From Roseateles_B sp051857535 (lineage in GTDB: Bacteria > Pseudomonadota > Gammaproteobacteria > Burkholderiales > Burkholderiaceae_C), in assembly GCF_051857535.1 (NCBI RefSeq), contig NZ_JBPZGY010000002.1, forward strand, positions 248,001 to 312,000: a stretch of DNA of 64,000 nucleotides, written 5' to 3'. The position numbers and the translations under genes are program-made. Below the pieces are notes generated by a model. It saw nothing but the letters and a program-made list of their open reading frames with translations. It searched no databases and was not told the origin of the DNA. Positions 7,368 through 16,409 of the stretch are shown here, piece by piece; the first letter of the stretch is position 1; each line of letters begins with the position of its first letter.

Positions 7368-9998
7368 TCAGAACTTGGCGCTCAGGCCGAGACGGTAGCT
7401 CGTCTCGCCCATGAAGGACCAGGCCGGGTAGCCCACCTTCATGCTGCCCTTGACGTCGGTGTTGGCCGCGCCGGCTGCTCCGTACTGCACGTCGTCCTTC
7501 TTCAGCAGATTGACGGCTTCGAAGGTCAGGCGCAGGTTCTTGTTGATGTTCCAGCCGGCGCTGAAGTCCAGCGAGCCGTAGGGATCGTGCATGCGATAGC
7601 TGTAGTAGCCCGTCTCACGGATCATGTACTTGGAACGCCAGTTGTAGGCCAGGCGAGCCGAATAGTCTGCCGTTTCGTAGAAGCCCACCAGATTGACGGT
7701 GTGCTTGGACGATTGGGTGAACAGGGCCAGGCCGTCCGGATAGCTGGAAGCGGGCGCCTTCGCATCAGCGTAGGTGTAGCTGCCGGCGAAGCCGAAGCCG
7801 TTGTCCAGGCTGTGGTTGATCTGGGCTTCGAAGCCGTTGATCTTGCCGCCGCCAGCGTTGACGTACTGGTTGACCGTCCAGTTGTCGACCTTGCTCAGCG
7901 GGTCCACGACACCCAGCTTCTGGTTGGTCTTGACCAGGGCGGTCACGAAGTTGTCGATGGACTTGTGGAAGACCGCGGCGGACACCATATTGCCCTTGCC
8001 GTAGTAGTACTCGATGCCCAGGTCGAACTGCTTGGAGGACTGGGGCTTGAGGCCCACGGAGCCGAAAGTCATGGACTCGTTGCCGACGCGGTCATCGTTG
8101 TAGCCGGCCTGCTTGGTCAGGAACATGTACTCGAAGTTGGGGCGGGTGATGGCCTTGGAGGCGGCCAGACGCAGCACCGTGTTCTTGTCGATGTTGTAGG
8201 CCGCATTCAGGCTGGGCAGCCAGTCGCTGTAGCTGGCCTTTTCCTCGCGGATGGTCTTGCCCCAGCCGTCATTGTTGGGCACGTCGTTGGCGGCCAGCGG
8301 CGTGCCGTCGAACTTGTAGCCGCGGCCGGTCACGTTGGTGTGGACGTAACGCAGGCCGAAGTTGCCGCGCCAACCGGCCTTCTCGAACTCGAACATACCG
8401 TAGGCCGCGCGGTTGTCTTCCTCGATCTCGGCGAAGCTGGAGCGCTGCGGCGTCCAGGAGGCGGTGTTCTTTTCATAAAGCGCTGCCATGGCGTCCAGAT
8501 TGGCCTTGGGGAATTCCCAGCCATTGGGGCCCATCTTGATGGATCCGCTGTACAGGTCGCTGGTGTTGCCCGAAACAACGGTGGGGCTGAACTTGGCGCG
8601 CAGGGCGCTTTGCTCATACTTGTGGCCGGTGGCGCGGATACCGGCCTTGAAGGAGGTCAGGCCGTTCCAGTCGAGGTCGAAGGTGGCGTCTGCCTGGGCG
8701 AAGTTCTCCTTGTCGGAGTTGGGCTGCTGCTGGTCGGTGGCCCAGCCGGTCGGCACCAGCTTGGACGGCAGATTGGACACCTTCACGTCCATGGGGACGC
8801 TCGGGGAGATCACGATCTGCTTGCCAGTGGCGTCGATGGTGCCCTTGAACTTGGGCAGGCTCTGGCCGTCGTCCCACCAGCCCACGCCATAGTTCATGGT
8901 GTGCGTGGTGCCGCCCTTGGCCTTGGTCTGGCCGGCCACGCCCTCGATCTTGAAGGTGTCCGCCCTGAAGGAGCCGTTCAGCACCAGGCTGTCCGAACTC
9001 ATCTTGCCCTGGCGTGCCCAGGTCTGGATGAAGGTGTTGACCGGGTCTGCATTGCCGGCTTCGGCCTTGACGCACAGGCCGGCTGCATTCTTCTGCTTGC
9101 AGTTGCTGTCGTTCTGGCCCATGAACAGGTAGAGATTGCTGTTCGTGTTGTCGCCCGTCAGGTCCAGGCTCAGGTAGTTCAGGCCCAGGTCGATGTTGTC
9201 GGCAGGCTTGCCTTGCAACGTCAGGTTCATGGCCGTGCGCTTGCGATCCTGCACGAAGGTAGCCGGTGCCACGTCACCGGACCAGCCGGCGTCGGACTCG
9301 ATGCCGCGGCGGATGTACTCACTCTTTTCCTGCGCACCGGCGACCAGGACGCCAAAAGTCTTGGCATCGTTGCGCCAGCTGTAGAGCCCGGCCACGTCCT
9401 TGGCCAGGTCGGTGCTGACGGTGCCCTTGCCCAGCTTGAGGCTGGCGAATGCCGTGCCGGCCTTCAGGTCCAGCGGCTTGCGGGTCTTCACGATCACGGT
9501 GCCGCCGATGCCGCCTTCGGTGAGGTCAGCCTGGGACGACTTGTAGACCTCCATGCCACCGATCAGCTCGGACGGCAGCAGGGAGTAGTTGAAGGAGCGG
9601 TCCACCGTGGCTTGGTCATACCAGCCCGTCGAAGCCACGGTCTGGCCGTTCAAGGTGGTGTAGGTCATCTGCGGGTCCGAACCGCGCACCGACACCGAGG
9701 CCCCTTGGCCGAAGGCGCGACCGACAGTGATGCCGGGCAGTCGACCGAGCGACTCGCCCACGTCAGAGTCGGGCAGCTTGCCCACGTCTTCGGCCGTCAC
9801 GGCGTCAACCACGGCGCTGGCGTTGCGCTTGATATTGGCAGCCGACTGCAGGGAGGCGCGGATGCCGGTGACGACCACCTGCTCCAGCTGATTGCCTTCC
9901 TTCTTGGCAGGCTCTGCCTGTTGTGCCTGCGCCGCCATTGCAACGCTCAGCAGGGTAATGCTCACCGCTGCGGCGACGGGGGTCTTGATGACCTTCAT
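7368..9998 (-). CDS. TonB-dependent outer-membrane receptor, Xanthomonas/Caulobacter carbohydrate type
   Basis: An 876-residue receptor with a cleavable signal peptide (MKVIKTPVAAAVS ... ending AMAAQAQ). The plug domain begins near VVVTGIRASLQSA and contains VVDAVTAEDVGKLPD and ESLGRLPGITVGR. A beta-barrel follows and ends in an aromatic residue (LSAKF), as outer-membrane proteins do. This plug type is typical of receptors importing oligosaccharides in Xanthomonas and Caulobacter, so a chito-oligomer or related amino sugar is the probable ligand, judged by its neighbours. An upstream ATG at 10028 exists, but ATG 9998 is preceded by GAGGAG at ideal spacing and starts the signal peptide. It is transcribed towards the nag-type operon and has its own terminator. 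Confidence 0.92.
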   Translation of the reverse strand: MKVIKTPVAAAVSITLLSVAMAAQAQQAEPAKKEGNQLEQVVVTGIRASLQSAANIKRNASAVVDAVTAEDVGKLPDSDVGESLGRLPGITVGRAFGQGASVSVRGSDPQMTYTTLNGQTVASTGWYDQATVDRSFNYSLLPSELIGGMEVYKSSQADLTEGGIGGTVIVKTRKPLDLKAGTAFASLKLGKGTVSTDLAKDVAGLYSWRNDAKTFGVLVAGAQEKSEYIRRGIESDAGWSGDVAPATFVQDRKRTAMNLTLQGKPADNIDLGLNYLSLDLTGDNTNSNLYLFMGQNDSNCKQKNAAGLCVKAEAGNADPVNTFIQTWARQGKMSSDSLVLNGSFRADTFKIEGVAGQTKAKGGTTHTMNYGVGWWDDGQSLPKFKGTIDATGKQIVISPSVPMDVKVSNLPSKLVPTGWATDQQQPNSDKENFAQADATFDLDWNGLTSFKAGIRATGHKYEQSALRAKFSPTVVSGNTSDLYSGSIKMGPNGWEFPKANLDAMAALYEKNTASWTPQRSSFAEIEEDNRAAYGMFEFEKAGWRGNFGLRYVHTNVTGRGYKFDGTPLAANDVPNNDGWGKTIREEKASYSDWLPSLNAAYNIDKNTVLRLAASKAITRPNFEYMFLTKQAGYNDDRVGNESMTFGSVGLKPQSSKQFDLGIEYYYGKGNMVSAAVFHKSIDNFVTALVKTNQKLGVVDPLSKVDNWTVNQYVNAGGGKINGFEAQINHSLDNGFGFAGSYTYADAKAPASSYPDGLALFTQSSKHTVNLVGFYETADYSARLAYNWRSKYMIRETGYYSYRMHDPYGSLDFSAGWNINKNLRLTFEAVNLLKKDDVQYGAAGAANTDVKGSMKVGYPAWSFMGETSYRLGLSAKF

Positions 9999-10550
9999 GA
10001 ACTGCTCCTCGATGTGGCCAGCGAACATGGGTCTGGCCTGTTGAAAGACTCGATGCCCCTCTCCTCGCGGACTCCTCCACCAGGCAAAGGCACCTCCAAA
10101 CGCACCTCAATTGCAACCAATGCCATGCCACTATAACGATCAATAGATCCACTTTGCTACCACTTTGAGGGGCGTGTTTTCCCTGCTGTGGCGTTGCTGC
10201 GACCGGGTCTGGCTGCGCGGTGAAACGGTCGACACGTGGGCTTGAGCAGTGCGGGGTGGCGTGACCTTGGTAGTTGATTGGTATTGTTGAACTTGCTGTC
10301 TGAGTACAGGAGGGGGGGCTAGGGTTTGTCTTCAAGTGCTGAGGCGGGCCAGGCAGGCGTCATCTTGATCTGGAGCGTTGGAAGCTGCTATAGTCATTGG
10401 CTCCGCTGATGCAGGCGTGATTTCGAGCAGTGCAGCGAGTCTGGACTTGAGTCCTGGCTTGGGGTGCTGTCAGGGGTCAGGTTTGCGGGCTGGTGTGCAG
10501 TGATTGGGCTTGGCAATTGAGATGTGCTCGAAAGAGTTTTCAAAATTTGC
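9999..10550. other. Regulatory region upstream of the TonB receptor and the tRNA-tuf unit
   Basis: About 550 bases without a gene separate the receptor start from the promoter of the tRNA cluster on the other strand. The half near the receptor is comparatively AT-rich (10100-10160) and contains two CCACTTTG copies close together. A direct repeat of TTGGTA spaced 11 bases (10267-10272 and 10278-10283) could be a regulator site. No operator can be assigned firmly. Confidence 0.45.
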
Positions 10551-10578
10551 TTGAAGGCTTGAAAAGCTGTGCTACAGT
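10551..10578 (+). promoter_or_regulatory. Sigma-70-like promoter of the tRNA-tuf-secE unit
   Basis: TTGAAG at 10551-10556 and TACAGT at 10573-10578 are separated by 16 bases. They end 14 bases before the mature tRNA-Tyr, which fits a short 5' leader. Confidence 0.6.
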
Positions 10579-10592
10579 AGCGGGCTTGCCTC

Positions 10593-10678
10593 GGAGGGGT
10601 GGCCGAGTGGTTAAAGGCAGCAGACTGTAAATCTGCCCGCTTACGCGTACGCTGGTTCGAATCCAGCCTCCTCCACCA
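10593..10678 (+). tRNA. tRNA-Tyr (anticodon GUA)
   Basis: The 86-base gene has a 7-bp acceptor stem closing GGAGGGG with CTCCTCC, anticodon GTA at 10627-10629 in the loop CTGTAAA, the long variable arm of tRNA-Tyr, the T-loop TTCGAAT and an encoded CCA. It is first of three tRNAs before tuf. Confidence 0.97.
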
Positions 10679-10732
10679 AGGCAAAGCACACTCGATGGGT
10701 CGGTGGTTCTGGCTCAAAGAGAAAACTCCCGG

Positions 10733-10806
10733 GCGGGAGTAGTTCAATGGTAGAACCTTAGCCTTCCAAGCTAATGACACGGGTTCGATTCCCGTTTCCC
10801 GCTCCA
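10733..10806 (+). tRNA. tRNA-Gly (anticodon UCC)
   Basis: The 74-base gene pairs GCGGGAG with TTCCCGC in the acceptor stem, has the anticodon loop CTTCCAA (TCC), T-loop TTCGATT and encoded CCA. It lies 54 bases after tRNA-Tyr. Confidence 0.97.
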
Positions 10807-10876
10807 GCGGCAGCTTGAAAGTCGTGTCGACACCGGTTTGTTGATGGCCTTGCTTCGTCATCAAACCCGTGTCGAT

Positions 10877-10951
<75 letters not shown>

Positions 10952-11001
10952 CCGCTTTTCTTCCCCCTTCTCTTTTCTGATCTGATCGCCAGGAGCGCAA
11001 G

Positions 11002-12192
<1,191 letters not shown>

Positions 12193-12207
12193 TCTTTAAA
12201 AGGCCAC

Positions 12208-12283
12208 AGGGGCATAGCTCAATTGGCAGAGCGTCGGTCTCCAAAACCGAAGGTTGGGGGTTCGAGACCCTCTGCCCCTGCCA
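12208..12283 (+). tRNA. tRNA-Trp (anticodon CCA)
   Basis: The 76-base gene pairs AGGGGCA with TGCCCCT, has the anticodon loop CTCCAAA (CCA), T-arm GGGGG-TTCGAGA-CCCTC, discriminator G and encoded CCA. It starts 15 bases after tuf, as in many proteobacteria. Confidence 0.97.
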
Positions 12284-12323
12284 ACAGTCTCTGATCAAGA
12301 TTGTTGGTCTTTGTGGTCAAGCC

Positions 12324-12354
12324 AAGCCCGCGGGAGTTCGTCTCGGCGGGCTTT
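12324..12354 (+). terminator. Hairpin after tRNA-Trp, possible weak terminator
   Basis: AAGCCCGC (12324-12331) pairs perfectly with GCGGGCTT (12346-12353) around a 14-base loop. Only a short T-run follows, so it may attenuate rather than stop transcription into secE. Confidence 0.45.
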
Positions 12355-12410
12355 GCTGCTGATGGGTCAGCATTGACCCTTGCCCGATCCGGGTGCTGAA
12401 AGCGAATCGA

Positions 12411-12794
12411 ATGTCCAATCCTCAAGTCGAAACCGTCACCTCCGGCGCCGACAAGGCCAAGCTGGCCGGTGCCGTGCTGCTGCTGGTCGGCGCACTGGTG
12501 GCCTTCTACGCACTGTCCAAGCAGGGTGCGCTGGCCCAGTGGGGGGCGCTGCTGGTGTTGCTGGCCGCCTCGGCGGGGGCCTTCTTTACCTCCGAGTCCG
12601 GCAAGTCCCTGATCGCCTATGGCCAGGACTCGCTGCGTGAGGTGCGCAAGGTGGTGTGGCCTACCCGCAAGGAAGCGACGCAGATGACGGGCTATGTCTT
12701 TGCCTTTGTTGTCGTGATGGCGCTCTTCCTGTTCCTCACGGACAAGACCCTGGAATGGGTGTTGTATGACCTGATCCTCGGTTGGAAGCGCTAA
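12411..12794 (+). CDS. secE: Preprotein translocase subunit SecE
   Basis: The 127-residue protein has three membrane segments (residues about 15-35, 43-58 and 95-115). The conserved cytoplasmic stretch EVRKVVWPTRKEATQ before the last one is the SecE signature that clamps SecY. A GTG at 12393 would add six residues, but ATG 12411 gives the family's normal N-terminus. nusG follows after 9 bases, the usual pairing. The three-segment form is the one found in E. coli, not the minimal one-segment form. Confidence 0.95.
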   Translation: MSNPQVETVTSGADKAKLAGAVLLLVGALVAFYALSKQGALAQWGALLVLLAASAGAFFTSESGKSLIAYGQDSLREVRKVVWPTRKEATQMTGYVFAFVVVMALFLFLTDKTLEWVLYDLILGWKR

Positions 12795-12803
12795 AGGACT
12801 GAT

Positions 12804-13385
12804 ATGAGCGAAGAGCAACAAGTCGCCGCAAGCGAAGCCGTCCCGGCCGGTCTGCCCAAGCGTTGGTACGTTGTCCATGCCTATTCGGGCATGGAGAAGG
12901 CCGTGGAGCGCAATCTGCGCGAGCGCATTGATCGCGCCGGCATGCAGGAAAAGTTCGGCCGCATCCTGGTCCCCACCGAAGAAGTGGTGGAGCTGAAGAA
13001 CGGCAAGAAGTCCGTGACCGAACGTCGCTTCTTCCCTGGCTATGTGCTGGTGGAGATGCTCATGGACGACGACACCTGGCATCTGGTCAAAAATACCTCC
13101 AAGGTGACGGGTTTTGTGGGTGGCGCGAAGAATCGCCCCGCCCCCATCTCCGAGCACGAGGTGATGAAGATCGTCAACCAGATGCAGGAAGGCGTCGAGA
13201 AGCCCCGGCCCAAGGTCGAGTGGACTGTCGGCGAAATCGTCCGCGTCAAGGAAGGCCCCTTCACCGACTTCAATGGCGCCATCGAGGAAGTCAATTACGA
13301 CAAGTCCAAGGTGCGCGTCTCGGTCACGATCTTCGGTCGTGCCACGCCGGTGGAGCTGGACTTCTCGCAGGTCGAGAAGGTCTGA
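12804..13385 (+). CDS. nusG: Transcription termination/antitermination factor NusG
   Basis: The 193-residue factor binds RNA polymerase and links it to Rho or to the ribosome via S10. The NGN domain starts at KRWYVVHAYSG and includes FFPGYVLVEM. The C-terminal KOW domain contains GEIVRVKEGPFTDFNG. The N-terminus carries about 18 extra residues before the NGN domain. AAAGGA before ATG 12804 serves as ribosome site. The 180 bases to rplK contain no gene. Confidence 0.98.
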   Translation: MSEEQQVAASEAVPAGLPKRWYVVHAYSGMEKAVERNLRERIDRAGMQEKFGRILVPTEEVVELKNGKKSVTERRFFPGYVLVEMLMDDDTWHLVKNTSKVTGFVGGAKNRPAPISEHEVMKIVNQMQEGVEKPRPKVEWTVGEIVRVKEGPFTDFNGAIEEVNYDKSKVRVSVTIFGRATPVELDFSQVEKV

Positions 13386-13565
13386 CGTCATGAACAAGGG
13401 CCCGATGCGGCCCTTCAGGTGCTTCTGGCGCCTGGACAACGCATCCGTAGCCAGTCTGTGACGAGACACGGACAAGAGGAGCCAGGGTAAAGGCGCAAGC
13501 CCCAGTCCCTGGCGCTAGCACTCAGGCGCAGCGGCGAGGCCGCCGCGGCGCTTCTAGGAGAAATC

Positions 13566-13997
13566 ATGGCCAAGAAGATTGTCGGCTTCATCAAGCTGCA
13601 AATTCCGGCTGGCAAGGCAAATCCTTCGCCTCCGGTCGGTCCCGCGCTGGGTCAGCGCGGCCTGAACATCATGGAATTCTGCAAGGCGTTCAACGCCCAG
13701 ACGCAGAGCTATGAGCCGGGCCTGAAGCTGCCGGTGGTGATCACCGCCTTCGCAGACAAGAGCTTCACCTTCGTCATCAAGTCGCCGCCGGCGACCGTGC
13801 TGCTGAAGAAGGCTGCCAAGATCGAGAAGGGTTCTCAGCGTCCCCATCTGGACAAGGTCGGCAAGCTGACCCGCGCCCAGCTGGAAGAGATCGCCAAGAC
13901 CAAGCAGAAGGACCTGACGGCCGCCGATATGGACGCCGCCGTCCGCACCATCGCTGGCTCGGCCCGTTCGATGGGCATCATCGTGGAGGGTGTGTGA
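13566..13997 (+). CDS. rplK: 50S ribosomal protein L11
   Basis: The 143-residue protein builds the GTPase-associated centre with 23S rRNA and is needed for the RelA stringent response. The proline-rich segment PAGKANPSPPVGPALGQRG is the thiostrepton-contact region, and the C-terminal RNA-binding domain ends IAGSARSMGI. AGGAGA precedes the ATG. rplA starts one base after the stop, so the pair is translationally coupled. Confidence 0.99.
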   Translation: MAKKIVGFIKLQIPAGKANPSPPVGPALGQRGLNIMEFCKAFNAQTQSYEPGLKLPVVITAFADKSFTFVIKSPPATVLLKKAAKIEKGSQRPHLDKVGKLTRAQLEEIAKTKQKDLTAADMDAAVRTIAGSARSMGIIVEGV

Positions 13998-13998
13998 C

Positions 13999-14706
13999 AT
14001 GGCTAAGCTGACCAAGAAGCAAAAAGCTCTGCAAGGCAAGGTCGAGACCACCAAGCTGTACCCGCTGGGTGACGCTCTGAACCTGGTCAAGGAACTGGCC
14101 ACTGCCAAGTTCGATGAATCCATCGACGTGGCCGTGCAACTGGGCATCGATGCCAAGAAGTCGGACCAAGTGGTGCGCGGCGCTGTCGTGCTGCCCCATG
14201 GCACCGGCAAGACCAAGCGCGTGGCGGTGTTCGCCCAGGGCGCCAAGGCTGAAGAAGCCAAGGCTGCCGGCGCTGACGTCGTCGGCATGGAAGACCTGGC
14301 TGAGCGCGTGAAGGCTGGCGACATGCCCTTCGACGTGGTGATCGCCTCGCCCGACACCATGCGTATCGTCGGTACCCTGGGTCAGATCCTGGGTCCCCGC
14401 GGCCTGATGCCGAACCCGAAGGTCGGCACCGTGACGCCGGACGTCGCCACCGCTGTCAAGAACGCCAAGGCTGGCCAGGTCCAGTTCCGCGTCGACAAGG
14501 CCGGCATCATCCACGGCACTATCGGTCGTCGCTCCTTCGACACCGACAAGCTGCAGGACAACCTGCGCGCGCTGGTCGAGGCCCTGAACAAGTCCAAGCC
14601 GGCTTCGAGCAAGGGCGTCTACCTGCGCAAGGTGGCCGTGTCCTCGACCATGGGTGTCGGCGCTCGCGTCGAAATCGCCAGCATCAACGCTGTGGCTGCT
14701 GCCTAA
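13999..14706 (+). CDS. rplA: 50S ribosomal protein L1
   Basis: The 235-residue protein forms the L1 stalk at the E site and, in other proteobacteria, represses its own L11-L1 mRNA. GTVTPDVATAVKNAKAGQVQFR and GRRSFDTDKLQDN are typical of the family. ATG 13999 directly follows the rplK stop; a GTG three codons earlier lies inside rplK and is not used. Confidence 0.99.
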   Translation: MAKLTKKQKALQGKVETTKLYPLGDALNLVKELATAKFDESIDVAVQLGIDAKKSDQVVRGAVVLPHGTGKTKRVAVFAQGAKAEEAKAAGADVVGMEDLAERVKAGDMPFDVVIASPDTMRIVGTLGQILGPRGLMPNPKVGTVTPDVATAVKNAKAGQVQFRVDKAGIIHGTIGRRSFDTDKLQDNLRALVEALNKSKPASSKGVYLRKVAVSSTMGVGARVEIASINAVAAA

Positions 14707-15028
14707 GCTGTTGGTGTAGGCCTGACGCCTTGCGCGTCGGGCCGTCAAGAATCTGCGCGGCGCGAGTCTGGTGCCGCGCGACAAGATTGGTGGGGCGTTT
14801 CCATCTTTTGATGGGGGCGCGTCATCCAAGACCGCTGGCGTGAAGTCCTGCAGTATCGGGGATGACACTTAATGGCCACCTTGCGTGGCGGCCAGCGCAG
14901 ATGGCGAACCCGCTGAAGGGAAAGTTTTGTACCGGGCCTGTCCCGGTGTGAGTTCCTGACAGAAGGTCGCTGAATTCCGGTGTGCCGAAAGGTTGAAAGA
15001 CCCCAGGCATTTTTGTGAGGAGTAGACC
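14707..15028 (+). promoter_or_regulatory. Leader region of rplJ-rplL
   Basis: The 322 bases between rplA and rplJ hold no gene. A GC-rich hairpin (GCGCGGC / GCCGCGC) lies near 14755-14780. The second half, with several short complementary stretches, is where the L10-L7/L12 autoregulatory leader occurs in other bacteria. I infer that role from position and could not fold it reliably by hand. Confidence 0.45.
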
Positions 15029-15547
15029 TTGAGTCTCAATCGCAACGAGAAAGCAGCCGTCGTGTCGGACGTGGCAGCCCAGGCTGCCAAGGCCCAGACG
15101 CTGGCGCTGGCCGAGTACCGTGGCCTCACCGTTGAAGCCTTGAACAAGCTGCGCGTCACCGCGCGTGCCCAAGGTGTGTATCTTCACGTGCTGAAGAACA
15201 CCCTGGCACGTCGCGCTGTGGCGGGCACCTCGTTCGAGGTCGCTTCGGAGAGCATGGTCGGCCCGCTGATCTACGGCTTTTCGGAAGATGCTGTCGCGGC
15301 TGCCAAAGTCATCGCTGACTTTGCCAAGACCAATGACAAGCTGGTGATCAAGGGCGGCGCCTATGGTGGCAAGGCCCTGGACGTCAACGGCGTGAAGGCC
15401 CTGGCCGCTGTGCCGAGCAAGGAAGTGCTGCTGTCGCAAGTGGCCGGCCTGCTCAAGTCGCCCGTGCAGCGTACCGCTGCCGTGCTGGCTGCGCTGGCTC
15501 AGCAACGTGGTGGCGGCGCAGAAGCCGAAGCACCCGCTGCTGCCTGA
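15029..15547 (+). CDS. rplJ: 50S ribosomal protein L10
   Basis: The 172-residue protein anchors the L7/L12 dimers on the stalk. It begins with the family's SLNRNEKAAVV and has a variable alanine-rich tail (GGGAEAEAPAAA). The start codon is TTG, supported by TGAGGAG at good spacing and by the exact family N-terminus. rplL follows after 51 bases. Confidence 0.98.
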   Translation: MSLNRNEKAAVVSDVAAQAAKAQTLALAEYRGLTVEALNKLRVTARAQGVYLHVLKNTLARRAVAGTSFEVASESMVGPLIYGFSEDAVAAAKVIADFAKTNDKLVIKGGAYGGKALDVNGVKALAAVPSKEVLLSQVAGLLKSPVQRTAAVLAALAQQRGGGAEAEAPAAA

Positions 15548-15598
15548 TCGACGACGATCACCGCATCAACTGCAACTTATCTGTATTTAGGAAACATC

Positions 15599-15979
15599 AT
15601 GGCATTCGATAAAGACGCATTCCTGGCTGCTCTGGACAGCATGACCGTTCTGGAACTGAACGACCTGGTCAAGGCCATCGAAGAGAAGTTCGGCGTGTCC
15701 GCCGCTTCCATGGCTGCTCCCGCCGCTGGCGGCGCTGCTGGTGGTGCTGCTGCCGCTGCTGAAGAAAAGACCGAGTTCACCGTGGTGCTGGCTGAAGCCG
15801 GTTCCAACAAGGTGGGCGTGATCAAGGCCGTGCGTGAAATCACCGGCCTGGGTCTGAAGGAAGCCAAGGACCTGGTCGACGGCGCTCCGAAGCCTGTCAA
15901 GGAAGGCGTGTCCAAGGCTGACGCCGACGCCGCCAAGAAGAAGCTGGAAGAAGCCGGCGCCAAGGTCGAACTCAAGTAA
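15599..15979 (+). CDS. rplL: 50S ribosomal protein L7/L12
   Basis: The 126-residue stalk protein recruits translation factors. It has an N-terminal dimerisation helix (MTVLELNDLVKAIEEKFGV), an alanine/glycine-rich hinge (residues about 36-55) and the conserved C-terminal domain (EFTVVLAEAGSNKVGVIK, GLKEAKDLVDGAPK). AGGAAA precedes the ATG. Its stop codon is inside the left end of a long palindrome. Confidence 0.99.
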   Translation: MAFDKDAFLAALDSMTVLELNDLVKAIEEKFGVSAASMAAPAAGGAAGGAAAAAEEKTEFTVVLAEAGSNKVGVIKAVREITGLGLKEAKDLVDGAPKPVKEGVSKADADAAKKKLEEAGAKVELK

Positions 15980-16103
15980 TTCGTACGGCGTTCGGCTACT
16001 GCGCCGGCCGATCTCGGGCTTTCGATGCTCGCCGTACCCAAGTACGGCTGCGCGTCTCAAGCCCGACCTCGACCGGCTCGCTACGCCGCCCGCCGCACGA
16101 ATT
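15978..16103. repeat. 126-base imperfect palindrome between rplL and rpoB
   Basis: The left arm starting AATTCGTACGGCG is mirrored by the right arm ending CGCCGCACGAATT. Inner blocks also pair: GCCGG with CCGGC, CGGGCTT with AAGCCCG, and GCCGTAC with GTACGGC around a CCAA tip. The whole could extrude as one hairpin of about 60 bp with mismatches. It overlaps the rplL stop codon. It has no coding content and looks like a REP-type mobile palindrome. Confidence 0.75.
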
Positions 16104-16123
16104 CAGGTTCACCTGGATTCGAG

Positions 16124-16152
16124 AAGGGGTTGCCTTTGGGCTTCCCCTTTTT
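16124..16152 (+). terminator. Terminator-like hairpin (attenuator) upstream of rpoB
   Basis: AAGGGG (16124-16129) pairs with CCCCTT (16144-16149), with an inner GCC/GGC pairing, followed by TTT. A partial terminator at this place is known in E. coli, where it sets the ratio of L7/L12 to RNA polymerase. The same role is inferred here. The remaining 250 bases to rpoB hold no gene. Confidence 0.6.
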
Positions 16153-16409
16153 CGTCATTGCGGGTTTATCTTGATTGAGAACAGCTGAAAGTGCTTCGCG
16201 AGGTATCATTCGCGGTTCTTTCAAGTGTTCTCTGATCCGACTGCAGAGAGCCGGTTTGGTCGGACTCTGGCTACGCATGAGCATGCGGCCAGGGTTGTCC
16301 GCCAGCGGTTGGTAGTGGCCAACCACCAAGCTTCGGGTGCAATGCCTGAGAAGCCAGTCGCCGACGCAGCCCCTGCCACGGCCAGGTGAGGGCTAGCCAC
16401 GGAGTGTTT

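Noticed and set aside
7152..10136. A 994-codon plus-strand open frame opposite the TonB receptor
   Set aside because: It mirrors the receptor gene. Its translation is repetitive G/V/H/Q-rich without domains, while the minus strand has a signal peptide, plug and barrel.
16386..16409. Upstream GTG start for rpoB
   Set aside because: It adds eight residues without family support; ATG 16410 has GGAG in front and the conserved N-terminus.
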